26,432 nucleotides of DNA from DAISIK01 sp036822055. GTDB taxonomy: Bacteria > Verrucomicrobiota > Verrucomicrobiia > Opitutales > Puniceicoccaceae. The translations under genes and the position numbers were made by a program. The first letter of the stretch is position 1. The number at the start of each line of letters is the position of its first letter. Below, piece after piece: positions 1-6,376 of this stretch. The notes beneath the pieces are model-generated. The model worked only from the letters and a program-made list of their open reading frames with translations. It was not told the DNA's origin and made no database searches. The DNA lies in NCBI GenBank assembly GCA_036822055.1, contig DAISIK010000038.1, positions 1 through 26,432 on the forward strand, read 5' to 3'.

Positions 1-93
1 ACCGAGGAGGTTCGGCCGATTCCCGAAACCTCTTCCATTCATTTGATCGCTCTTGGTTTGGTTGGTATGGCCCTCCGTCGGCGGCGGGCTTGA
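1..93 (+). CDS. C-terminal end of a PEP-CTERM exported protein (5' truncated)
   Basis: The frame is open from base 1 and ends at TGA 91-93. The last residues read PIPETSS, then a hydrophobic stretch (LIALGLVGMAL), then the basic tail RRRRA. This is the standard PEP-CTERM sorting signal: a PEP-like motif, one membrane helix and an Arg cluster. Proteins with this tail are exported and handled by an exosortase, and many are envelope or extracellular-matrix proteins. The body of the protein lies outside the window, so its function cannot be given. The first residue of the motif is P-I-P-E rather than the strict P-E-P, a common variant. The gene is closed by the strong terminator just downstream, so it is probably not cotranscribed with the pseudopilin genes. 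Confidence 0.75.
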   Translation, partial: TEEVRPIPETSSIHLIALGLVGMALRRRRA

Positions 94-115
94 TCCTTTT
101 CCCTCCTCCCATCCT

Positions 116-148
116 GGGTCGTCACCAAACGGTGGCGGCCCTTTTTTT
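116..148 (+). terminator. Rho-independent terminator after the PEP-CTERM gene
   Basis: Bases 116-126 (GGGTCGTCACC) and 131-141 (GGTGGCGGCCC) form an 11-bp stem with two G-T wobbles and the 4-base loop AAAC. Seven T residues follow at 142-148. This is a textbook intrinsic terminator 23 bases after the stop codon. Confidence 0.85.
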
Positions 149-228
149 GTCCTTGAGGGAACCCGCTTGAATTTTCCTCGGACCACACCCACTCTAAAGC
201 TTCCGTTTCTACCCATCCTCTATATTTC

Positions 229-699
229 ATGATTGCAGCTCCGCTTTCCCCTTCTTCCCAACGGTCAGCCTCACGGCCTCATCGCCGAAGCCCGCGTCAC
301 CGAGCCTTCACCCTTGTCGAGGTCCTCCTCACCATTGCCCTCCTCGCCCTCCTCGCTTCGGCCCTCATCCTCAACGTCGATCGGATCTTCGGCGGCGGCA
401 AGGAGTCGGTTGCCGAACTCTTCGTCGACCAGATTTCCAAGACTCCCCTCAAGCAGTATTACTTCCACGTCGGTAACTACCCTTCCACCAATGAGGGGCT
501 TGCTGCGCTCATCACCGCTCCAGCCGGAACCGCCGCCCGCAAGTGGAAGGGTCCCTATTTCGATGAACTCCCCACCGATCCCTGGGGAGAACCCTACCAG
601 TACCGCTTCCCCGGCGAGAAAAATCCCGACGGCTACGATATTTGGTCAAAGGGCCCCGACCGCACCAGCGGTACCGCCGATGACATCGGCAACTGGTAA
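229..699 (+). CDS. gspG: Type II secretion system major pseudopilin GspG-like protein
   Basis: The product has 156 residues. A long basic leader of about 26 residues ends in R-H-R-A, followed by the prepilin core FTLVEVLLTIALLALLAS, with Glu at position +5 of the mature chain and a hydrophobic alpha1 helix. The C-terminal half carries the GspG signature: NYPSTNEGLAAL, then WKGPYF, DPWGEPYQYRFPG and a late DGYDIWSKGPD with the Asp-rich end TADDIGNW that binds calcium in known GspG proteins. GspG polymerises into the periplasmic pseudopilus that pushes substrates through the secretin. The residue before the cleavage point is Ala rather than the usual Gly. No Shine-Dalgarno site is visible before the ATG. 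The gene lies 50 bases before a second pseudopilin gene, probably in one operon. Confidence 0.9.
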   Translation: MIAAPLSPSSQRSASRPHRRSPRHRAFTLVEVLLTIALLALLASALILNVDRIFGGGKESVAELFVDQISKTPLKQYYFHVGNYPSTNEGLAALITAPAGTAARKWKGPYFDELPTDPWGEPYQYRFPGEKNPDGYDIWSKGPDRTSGTADDIGNW

Positions 700-749
700 A
701 GCGGCCCTCAGCTTCCCTTCCTTCCCGATCCCCTTGCCCGCCTGATCCC

Positions 750-1268
750 GTGCTCAATTCCACTCGCTCGGGCTTTACCCTAGCCGAGGTCCTCCTCGCC
801 ATTGCGCTGATCGGGTTGCTGGCCAGCCTCTCCCTCATCAATTTCACTGGCATCATTCGCACCCTCGAGGACCCCGGCGAGGAAACCGCTGTCCTCCTCG
901 CCGTACAAGACCTTCGCCTCGAAGCCCTCCGCCAGCGCCAGATGCTCTTCATCCGCCTCGTCGAGGGTTCGGCTGACGACTCCTCCCCATCTTCCCAATC
1001 CAGCCCGCCCCTTCAACTCACGGCTGAAAATCCTTCCGGCGTTGTCCTTTCCATCCCCCTACCACCCACCATCATCGCCCTCGAATTTCTCCCCGACCAA
1101 ACCTTCGCCGATTTCTCCCTCCCCAACCAACCCGCCGCCCACATCGGACCCACCGGTCGCCTCGGCTTCGCGGGCCTCCAGCTCACCTTTGAAGACAACG
1201 AAACCACCACCCTGCCCCTCGCCCCCCTAACCGGAGCCCTCCGCACCCAAAACACCTCCCCAAAATAA
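750..1268 (+). CDS. Prepilin-type N-terminal domain protein, GspH/minor pseudopilin-like
   Basis: The product has 172 residues and a GTG start. A short leader (MLNSTRSG) is followed by FTLAEVLLAIALIGLLASLSLI: a type III signal sequence with Gly at -1, Glu at +5 and a hydrophobic helix. The rest is a low-complexity, Pro/Ser-rich globular part containing the phrase PTGRLGF, with no cysteines. Length and position behind gspG fit a minor pseudopilin (GspH/I class), but the C-terminal domain is too diverged to say which. It should be processed by the same prepilin peptidase and placed at the pseudopilus tip. No other type II secretion genes are in the window, so these two may be outlying copies rather than part of a full gsp operon. 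Confidence 0.75.
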   Translation: MLNSTRSGFTLAEVLLAIALIGLLASLSLINFTGIIRTLEDPGEETAVLLAVQDLRLEALRQRQMLFIRLVEGSADDSSPSSQSSPPLQLTAENPSGVVLSIPLPPTIIALEFLPDQTFADFSLPNQPAAHIGPTGRLGFAGLQLTFEDNETTTLPLAPLTGALRTQNTSPK

Positions 1269-1586
1269 CCAAAACGTTCCAGGGTACGTCTTCAGATCTG
1301 TCATTCCGAGCACTCCATTTCCGTTCTTCCGCAAAGCGTCAAAACCACGGATCGCGTCATGTTGATCCGTTACTCACCACATCGAAGGGCACCGAATGGC
1401 AAAACCCCGAAAACGTACCAGCCCCAAAACCCCAACGGGCGAAAATGTGAGATCCCACGGACCAACCCCGACGCACCGGACCAACCCTCCGACCGGCGAC
1501 ACCTACCCCACAAAGTCCCCAAAGAGACTAAATGTGACAGCCCAGGCCCGCTGCAAGGTTGCCATCCAAACTTGACCGATTCGCGG
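1269..1586. other. Gene-poor gap with short direct repeats
   Basis: No convincing coding frame was found here; the open frame at 1359-1595 is Pro/Arg/Lys-rich and looks like a chance product. The 11-mer CGGACCAACCC occurs at 1458-1468 and again at 1477-1487, a period of 19 bases. On the minus strand the segment is rich in runs of G. No tRNA and no SAM-riboswitch core was seen ahead of metX. Confidence 0.5.
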
Positions 1587-1593
1587 TCAAGTT
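1569..1593. repeat. Perfect 10-bp inverted repeat (hairpin)
   Basis: AACTTGACCG (1569-1578) and CGGTCAAGTT (1584-1593) are perfect reverse complements around the 5-base spacer ATTCG. The right arm contains the stop codon of the small minus-strand frame ending at 1587, so it could be that frame's terminator. Neither side has a proper T tract, so an operator or attenuator upstream of metX is also possible. Confidence 0.5.
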
Positions 1594-1796
1594 AGAAAAG
1601 CGGGTTCCCGCTCACCAATCTTCGCGACTTTACCATCCAGGATCTGGTTGTTCACCTGGCCTCCAACGGTGCTTTGCTTAAATCCTGCCGGTCCGAAGGT
1701 TGCTTGCAGCTTCTTGCTTGCTGCTTCCGATCCATCCAAGTAGACCTTCCCATTTTCCCAGCGGAAATCCAACTGACCACGGTCTTGAACGTACAT
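1587..1796 (-). CDS. Possible small hypothetical protein (69 residues) divergent from metX
   Basis: The frame runs from ATG 1796-1794 to TGA 1589-1587 and has the mixed, soluble composition of a real protein (GQLDFRWENGKVYLDG, TFGPAGFKQSTVGGQVNN). An in-frame TGA directly precedes the ATG, so the frame cannot be longer. I do not recognise a family. It ends inside a perfect inverted repeat, which supports a transcript end. It overlaps the extreme 5' end of metX by 12 bases if metX starts at TTG 1785, or entirely if metX starts farther upstream. No ribosome site is evident. It could be a genuine small gene, or the reason the metX frame appears open upstream. Confidence 0.3.
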   Translation of the reverse strand: MYVQDRGQLDFRWENGKVYLDGSEAASKKLQATFGPAGFKQSTVGGQVNNQILDGKVAKIGEREPAFLT

Positions 1797-2951
1797 TCAC
1801 CAGAGGATGCCCCCAACTTATCTGACGGGGGCGAAGTTGGGATCGTTTCAGCCCACGACTTTCACGACGGAAGACCCTTCACTTTCTGCAATGGGGCCTC
1901 CCTCCCGGGGATCACCATTCGCTACGAAACCTACGGGCGCCCAAATTCCCAAATGGATAATGCGGTCCTCGTCTGCCATGCACTCAGCGGCGACCACCAT
2001 TGTGCGGGCATCCACCACCTGCACGACGCCAAGGCCGGTTGGTGGCACCATATTGTAGGTCCAGGTCGCCCCCTCGACACCAGCCGCTACTGGATTATCT
2101 GCAGCAACTGTCTGGGAGGCTGCCAAGGTTCAAGTGGTCCCTCCTCCTTCAATCCAGATACCGGTAAACCCTTCGGGGTCGATTTTCCCGCGGTTACTAT
2201 TGCTGACATGGTGGAGGCCCAGTACCGGCTCCTCGCTCACCTCGGAGTCGCGCGGCTGCACTGCGTTATCGGAGGGAGCATGGGAGGCATGCAGGTTCTC
2301 GAATGGATCCGGCGGTATCCGGATTTTGTTCGAAGTGGTATTGCCCTTGCCACTACCGCTCGACAGAACACCCAGGCGATCGCCTTCAATGCCGTAGGAC
2401 GGGCCGCCATCCTCCGCGATCCAAAGTGGAACAATGGCCACTATGCCCCGGATGATGGCCCCCGCATCGGTCTCTCCATCGCTCGGATGATGGCCCACAT
2501 CACCTACCTTTCCGATCAGGGGCTGCAAAAGAAGTTTGGCCGAACCCATCAGCCATCCATCCTCCATCCGGAGACCTCCTCCCAATCGGAGGCGGAATTT
2601 GCGGTGGAAAGTTACCTCAACTATCAGGGCAGATCTTTTGTCAATCGGTTCGACGCCAACACCTATCTCGCCTTCACCCGCGCCCTGGATCATTTCGACC
2701 TCTATGGCGACAGCGATCGGCTGGAGGAAGCCTTTGTCGATGTTGAAGCCAAGTGTCTCGTTGTGGGCTTTACCAGCGACTGGCTGTTTCCCCCGGATCA
2801 GAACCGGGCCATTGCCGAGGCTCTCCTCCGGGCTCGCAAGCGCGCTTCCTACGCCGAGCTATCAACCGTGCTCGGCCACGACTCCTTTCTTGTCCAGTCT
2901 CCCGAACTCTTCACCCTCATAAGCCAATACCTCTCCACGGTCGACCGATGA
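1785..2951 (+). CDS. metX: Homoserine O-acetyltransferase (MetX)
   Basis: This alpha/beta-hydrolase-fold enzyme acylates L-homoserine, the first committed step of methionine synthesis, in the cytoplasm. Family marks are GIVSAHDF near the N terminus, TIRYETYGR, the oxyanion region CHALSGDHHCAG, WWHHIVGPGR, the nucleophile elbow GGSMGGMQVLEW (Ser165 from this start), FTSDWLFPP (Asp332) and LGHDSFLV (His365), giving a full Ser-Asp-His triad. Acetyl-CoA is the usual donor, but succinyl-CoA use cannot be excluded from sequence. The start is uncertain: the frame has no ATG or GTG before the conserved region, and the only canonical starts are TTG 1674 and TTG 1785. The latter gives 388 residues, normal for the family. 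The stop overlaps the metW start (ATGA, 2948-2951). Confidence 0.93.
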   Translation: MNVHSPEDAPNLSDGGEVGIVSAHDFHDGRPFTFCNGASLPGITIRYETYGRPNSQMDNAVLVCHALSGDHHCAGIHHLHDAKAGWWHHIVGPGRPLDTSRYWIICSNCLGGCQGSSGPSSFNPDTGKPFGVDFPAVTIADMVEAQYRLLAHLGVARLHCVIGGSMGGMQVLEWIRRYPDFVRSGIALATTARQNTQAIAFNAVGRAAILRDPKWNNGHYAPDDGPRIGLSIARMMAHITYLSDQGLQKKFGRTHQPSILHPETSSQSEAEFAVESYLNYQGRSFVNRFDANTYLAFTRALDHFDLYGDSDRLEEAFVDVEAKCLVVGFTSDWLFPPDQNRAIAEALLRARKRASYAELSTVLGHDSFLVQSPELFTLISQYLSTVDR

Positions 2952-3598
2952 GTTCTCCAACCCACCCATCAGAAGCCAAGGATCGCTTTTCAAAAAAACG
3001 GTCGGTCGACTTCGAAATCATTGCCGATTGGGTCGAAAAAGGTTCAAGCGTCCTTGATCTCGGCTGTGGACGTGGAGTGCTTCTGGAGTTCCTTAACCAA
3101 ACCAAGGGTATCTATGCCTTGGGAGTCGACGTTGACACCACCAAGATCGCTTCCTGCTTGAAGCGGGGAATCAACGCCTATCAGGGAGATGCTGATCAGG
3201 CCCTCGCCATTTTCGAGCCCGGTAGCTTTGACCTCGTCGTCATCAGCCGGACTCTGGAGATGCTTCCCCATCCGCGCCAAACCATTGATGCTGCCCTACG
3301 CGTTGGGAGTTCGGTAGTGGTCGGTTTTGTCAATCATGGCTTCTGGAGTAATCGGCTCCACTTTCTCTCCAAGGGCATCCGGGTGAAAAATGAGGTCTAC
3401 CCGACCTACTGGGAAGACTCCTCTCCAACCAATCCGATCTCCATTTCGGGATTTGAGCAACTCTGCCGCCGAACCGGGATTCACATTCTTCGAAAACAGA
3501 TCCTCGGTTCGGATTGGAAACGTCCCGCCAAGGTGCTACCATCCTTGCTTGGAGGCTATGCAATCTACCAGATCAACCGAGAGGGAGATGAAAAATGA
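2948..3598 (+). CDS. metW: MetW methyltransferase-like methionine biosynthesis protein
   Basis: The product has 216 residues. It is a class I SAM-methyltransferase fold with motif I VLDLGCGRG (residues 35-43), the acidic strand-2 end LGVDVD, DADQAL, the segment FDLVVISRTLEM (motif IV region) and the MetW-type VVGFVNHGFWSNRLHF, YPTYWEDSSP and a C-terminal PSLLGGYAIYQ. MetW is typically encoded directly behind metX and is needed with it for homoserine acylation in proteobacteria; a methyl-transfer reaction has not been firmly assigned. The 4-base overlap with metX implies translational coupling and a fixed ratio of the two proteins. Its TGA (3596-3598) is followed at once by the minus-strand tRNA-Gln. 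Confidence 0.93.
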   Translation: MSSPTHPSEAKDRFSKKRSVDFEIIADWVEKGSSVLDLGCGRGVLLEFLNQTKGIYALGVDVDTTKIASCLKRGINAYQGDADQALAIFEPGSFDLVVISRTLEMLPHPRQTIDAALRVGSSVVVGFVNHGFWSNRLHFLSKGIRVKNEVYPTYWEDSSPTNPISISGFEQLCRRTGIHILRKQILGSDWKRPAKVLPSLLGGYAIYQINREGDEK

Positions 3599-3614
3599 TC
3601 AACCGGAAATTGAT
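3591..3614 (-). terminator. Weak intrinsic terminator for tRNA-Gln
   Basis: On the minus strand, directly after the CCA end, ATCAA and TTGAT form a 5-bp stem around a 7-base loop (3598-3614). The stem is followed by CA and five T residues. It is short and AT-rich but in the right place, and it overlaps the stop codon of metW on the other strand. Confidence 0.4.
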
Positions 3615-3687
3615 GGCAGCCCGGCAGGGACTCGAACCCCAACTAGATGAACCAAAATCACCTGTGCTACCATTACACCACCAGGCT
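3614..3687 (-). tRNA. tRNA-Gln (anticodon UUG)
   Basis: The 74-base minus-strand gene folds as a full cloverleaf. The acceptor stem AGCCTGG pairs with CCGGGCT, followed by discriminator G and an encoded CCA. The D arm is GTG..CAC around TAATGGTAG. The anticodon stem GGTGA/TCATC closes the loop TTTTGGT, giving anticodon UUG for glutamine codon CAA. The T loop is TTCGAGT on a 5-bp stem with wobble pairs. It sits between metW and the efflux operon, antisense to both, and is the only tRNA I found. Confidence 0.95.
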
Positions 3688-3699
3688 ATCGAAAGAGAG

Positions 3700-3728
3700 A
3701 AAATCTCCCAGAACCGTTCTTTCGTCAA
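3700..3728 (-). promoter_or_regulatory. Candidate sigma-70 promoter of tRNA-Gln
   Basis: On the minus strand a good -35 box, TTGACG (3728-3723), is followed after exactly 17 bases by GATTTT (3705-3700), a poor but plausible -10 box. Initiation about 7 bases on would give a short leader before the tRNA 5' end at 3687. The box overlaps the presumed signal-peptide codons of the lipoprotein gene on the other strand. Confidence 0.4.
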
Positions 3729-3738
3729 GCATCGATTA

Positions 3739-5124
3739 TTGCTTGTGCCCGCTGTCTTCCTGTCCGTCGCGAGCGGATGCAAATCGCCAGATCCGGAATC
3801 CGTTGCTCGCCCCTTAACCGGAATCCCGGACACTTTCCTCTCGAGTCCCACGCTCCCCGAGGATCCGGTGATCTACGATGGCTGGGTACACCATCTTGAA
3901 GATCCCACTCTCGAATCGTTTCTTGCCAGCGGGCTCGCCGAAAACTTTGACCTGCGCATTGCTCTCGCCCGCCTGGACGCATCTGCCGCTCGATTCGGAA
4001 TCGCCGCCAGTGCATCGAATCCATCGCTGAACCTCTCTTCCGGCGCTGCTCGCCAAAGAACCAATCTGGAGACTCCAGCCGGGCTGGTTTCCGATACAGC
4101 CAATCGCTTTGACGTCGTTGCCAACGTGTCCTGGGAAATTGATCTTTGGGGAAGATTGAGAGCCTCCAGTGCCGCAGCAAGGGCCGACTTCGAAGCTTCC
4201 GAACTCGACTACCAGGCCGCCCTCCTCTCCTTCTCCAAAAACCTCGTCGAAAGTTGGTACGGGGTGGTTTCAAACCGCATCCAAAGCCAGATCGTTTCCG
4301 AGACGCTAGAAAGCCTCAACCAAACTCTGGAAATCGTCGAAGGTCGCTACCAAAGAGGGCTCACCACCTCTCTAGATGTCCGGAGCAGTCGATCCGAAGT
4401 CGCTGCAGCGGGGGCCCTGCAGGTCAGCACTTTCAACGAGGGCAAAGTCCTCGAAAGGCGGCTTCAGACCCTCGCCGGTATTTTTGACAGCCCCTTACCG
4501 ACCCTCCCGGAGGTTCTCCCCCGGCTTCCACCCCTTCCCTCCCCCGGGGTAGCCAGCAAACTTCTCGAGCAGAGACCCGATCTTCAGGCAGCCAGCTTCC
4601 GCCTAGAGGCGGCTGCTCGGAGAGTAGAAAGCGCCGAAAAGGCCCGCCTTCCCAACCTTCAACTCACCGCTGATCTGGGTCGCGCTGCGCAAAGCCTGGA
4701 AGATCTCGGCAATGCCGACTTCAGCGTCTGGGGAATCGCGGGCCGAGCCCTCCTCCCCATAACTCAGGGAGGGCTCCTCAAAGCGCGGGTTGCCGAGAGC
4801 GAAGCCCTCCTCCGAGCCGAAGCGGAAACTTATCGAAGTCTCGCCCTCCAGGCCTTTACCGAAGTCGAGATTGCCCTGCTCTCCGATCGTGAAATTGGCA
4901 ACCAGCTCACCTTCCTCGAGCAGGCCGTCGTTGAAGGGGTCGCTGCCCAAACCTTGGCCCTCGAACAATATGAGCGCGGCATCACCAACATCACCACCGT
5001 ACTCTCCACCCAGAGGAGAACCCTCGATGCAAAGCGCAACCTCGCCGCAGCGCAGTTCGCTTTTCTTCAAAACCGCCTCAATTTCTATTTAGCGCTGGGT
5101 GCCTATCCCCAAAGTCGCTTATAA
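3739..5124 (+). CDS. RND efflux outer-membrane lipoprotein, TolC/OprM (NodT) family
   Basis: This is the outer-membrane channel of a tripartite efflux pump. The chain carries a lipoprotein signal, KHRLLLVPAVFLSVASGC, with the lipidated Cys at 3778-3780. Two OEP repeats follow: first SGLAENFDLRIALARLDASAARFGIAASASNPSLNLS and NVSWEIDLWGRLR, then the second repeat with LLEQRPDLQAASFRLEAAARRVESAEKARLPNLQL. Trimers of such proteins form a 12-strand barrel and a long alpha tunnel. The start is unresolved. TTG 3739 is the first canonical codon after the tRNA, but it would cut off the basic KHR of the signal peptide. The frame is open back to ATG 3595, which overlaps the metW stop and would read through the antisense of tRNA-Gln. 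The membrane-fusion gene follows within 14 bases. Confidence 0.9.
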   Translation: MLVPAVFLSVASGCKSPDPESVARPLTGIPDTFLSSPTLPEDPVIYDGWVHHLEDPTLESFLASGLAENFDLRIALARLDASAARFGIAASASNPSLNLSSGAARQRTNLETPAGLVSDTANRFDVVANVSWEIDLWGRLRASSAAARADFEASELDYQAALLSFSKNLVESWYGVVSNRIQSQIVSETLESLNQTLEIVEGRYQRGLTTSLDVRSSRSEVAAAGALQVSTFNEGKVLERRLQTLAGIFDSPLPTLPEVLPRLPPLPSPGVASKLLEQRPDLQAASFRLEAAARRVESAEKARLPNLQLTADLGRAAQSLEDLGNADFSVWGIAGRALLPITQGGLLKARVAESEALLRAEAETYRSLALQAFTEVEIALLSDREIGNQLTFLEQAVVEGVAAQTLALEQYERGITNITTVLSTQRRTLDAKRNLAAAQFAFLQNRLNFYLALGAYPQSRL

Positions 5125-5137
5125 AATCTCCTCATGC

Positions 5138-6376
5138 ATGTCTTTTAGACTTCAATTTATAATCGCTTTCTTTGTCATCCTCGGCGGATGTCTGAGCTTC
5201 TATGCGCTCTTCGCTACCCGACCGGAGGTCGAAAAGAGAACTTCCGAGCCCATCCTTCCGCGAGTGGTCCTCGAGACTTTTTTTCCCGAAGCGCGAGCAC
5301 TGACCCTGAGAAGCCAAGGGACCGTCGTCCCTCGAGCCCGCTTGCGTCTCTCCTCGGAAGTCAGCGGACGCGTGACGCAGATCCATCCCCTCTTTGAGGA
5401 GGGCTTCATCGTCCCCCAGGGAACCGTCCTGGTCGAGCTCGATCCTTCCGATTACGAGGCCGCCGTGACCGTCTCATGGTCCAACCTCGCCAATGCCCGC
5501 CTCAGGCTTGCCCTTGAGGAAGCAGAGGCCGAACAATCCCTGCTCGACTGGAGCCGCCTCAACCCGGGCTCCCAACCGAGCCCTCTCGTCTCCCGAACCT
5601 TCCAGCTCGAGGCACGTAAAGCGGAGGTCGAGGCCGCTGCCGCCAGCCTCGCGCAGGCCGAGCGCAATCTGGAGCGGACCCGGATTGCTACCCCTTTTAC
5701 CGGGAGAATCCGTATGCGGGACGTCGAAGTGGGCGAGTTGGTCGCCACTGGATCTGGCCGCGCCCTCGGAGAAATCGATTCCATTGATCTCCTCGTTACC
5801 ATCCCGGTTTCGCCATCACAGCTGGCCCTCCTAAACCCCGCTTCTCTGTTTAATGGCTCAGATGCACAGAGATCTACCACCGTCCAACTGAACGGAACGG
5901 GAGCCTTTTCGGAATCAACCTGGACCGGCTCCGTCGAACGTTTCTCCGCCTCGAGTGATCCCAGCACTCGCTTCAGTTCCCTCACGATCGCCCTCGACCG
6001 CCACTCAACCCACCCCCTCACCGGCTCCTTCCTTGATGTTAGTGTGGAGGGGCGGAGGGTCGATGGAGTCTACCTCGTGCCCCGCAGCGCTATTTTCCGG
6101 GACCGCGAAGTCCTCCAGGCAAGGCCAGCCGAAACGACCAATGGCGGACCAGCCTTTAGCATCCATGCGTTAGAGGTTGAGATCCTTCAGTCGATTGGTG
6201 ACCAGGCCGTCATCCGGTCCTCCCAACCATCGGGCCCGCTCACCCTCGTTACCACCCCCCTCCGGACCTATGTATCAGGAATGTTGATACGCATCGCCTC
6301 CCCGGAGAACTCTATTGACCTTCCTGGGCCGCAGCGTTCTGAAGCTCAAATTCCCGCAGCCGGGGCAGCTCGATGA
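5138..6376 (+). CDS. RND efflux membrane-fusion protein (HlyD/AcrA family periplasmic adaptor)
   Basis: The product has 412 residues from ATG 5138. An upstream GTG at 5099 would overlap the lipoprotein gene and add an unlikely N terminus. An N-terminal anchor (FRLQFIIAFFVILGGCLSFYALF) holds the protein in the inner membrane; ILGGC also resembles a lipobox, so lipidation is possible. The first half-lipoyl segment is RLRLSSEVSGRVTQIHPLFEEGFIVPQGTVLVELD, followed by an Ala/Glu-rich helical hairpin (about residues 100-180) and the second half ATPFTGRIRMRDVEVGELV. Beta-barrel and membrane-proximal parts follow, including YLVPRSAIF. It bridges the pump and the outer-membrane channel. Its TGA overlaps the pump start (6373-6376), so the two are probably translationally coupled. 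Confidence 0.92.
   Translation: MSFRLQFIIAFFVILGGCLSFYALFATRPEVEKRTSEPILPRVVLETFFPEARALTLRSQGTVVPRARLRLSSEVSGRVTQIHPLFEEGFIVPQGTVLVELDPSDYEAAVTVSWSNLANARLRLALEEAEAEQSLLDWSRLNPGSQPSPLVSRTFQLEARKAEVEAAAASLAQAERNLERTRIATPFTGRIRMRDVEVGELVATGSGRALGEIDSIDLLVTIPVSPSQLALLNPASLFNGSDAQRSTTVQLNGTGAFSESTWTGSVERFSASSDPSTRFSSLTIALDRHSTHPLTGSFLDVSVEGRRVDGVYLVPRSAIFRDREVLQARPAETTNGGPAFSIHALEVEILQSIGDQAVIRSSQPSGPLTLVTTPLRTYVSGMLIRIASPENSIDLPGPQRSEAQIPAAGAAR

Noticed and set aside
1400..1440. G-quadruplex on the minus strand
   Set aside because: Only three runs of four G are present in range, one short of a canonical quadruplex.
1269..1784. SAM riboswitch ahead of metX
   Set aside because: I looked for SAM-I and SAM-II core motifs and found none; only repeats and one palindrome are present.
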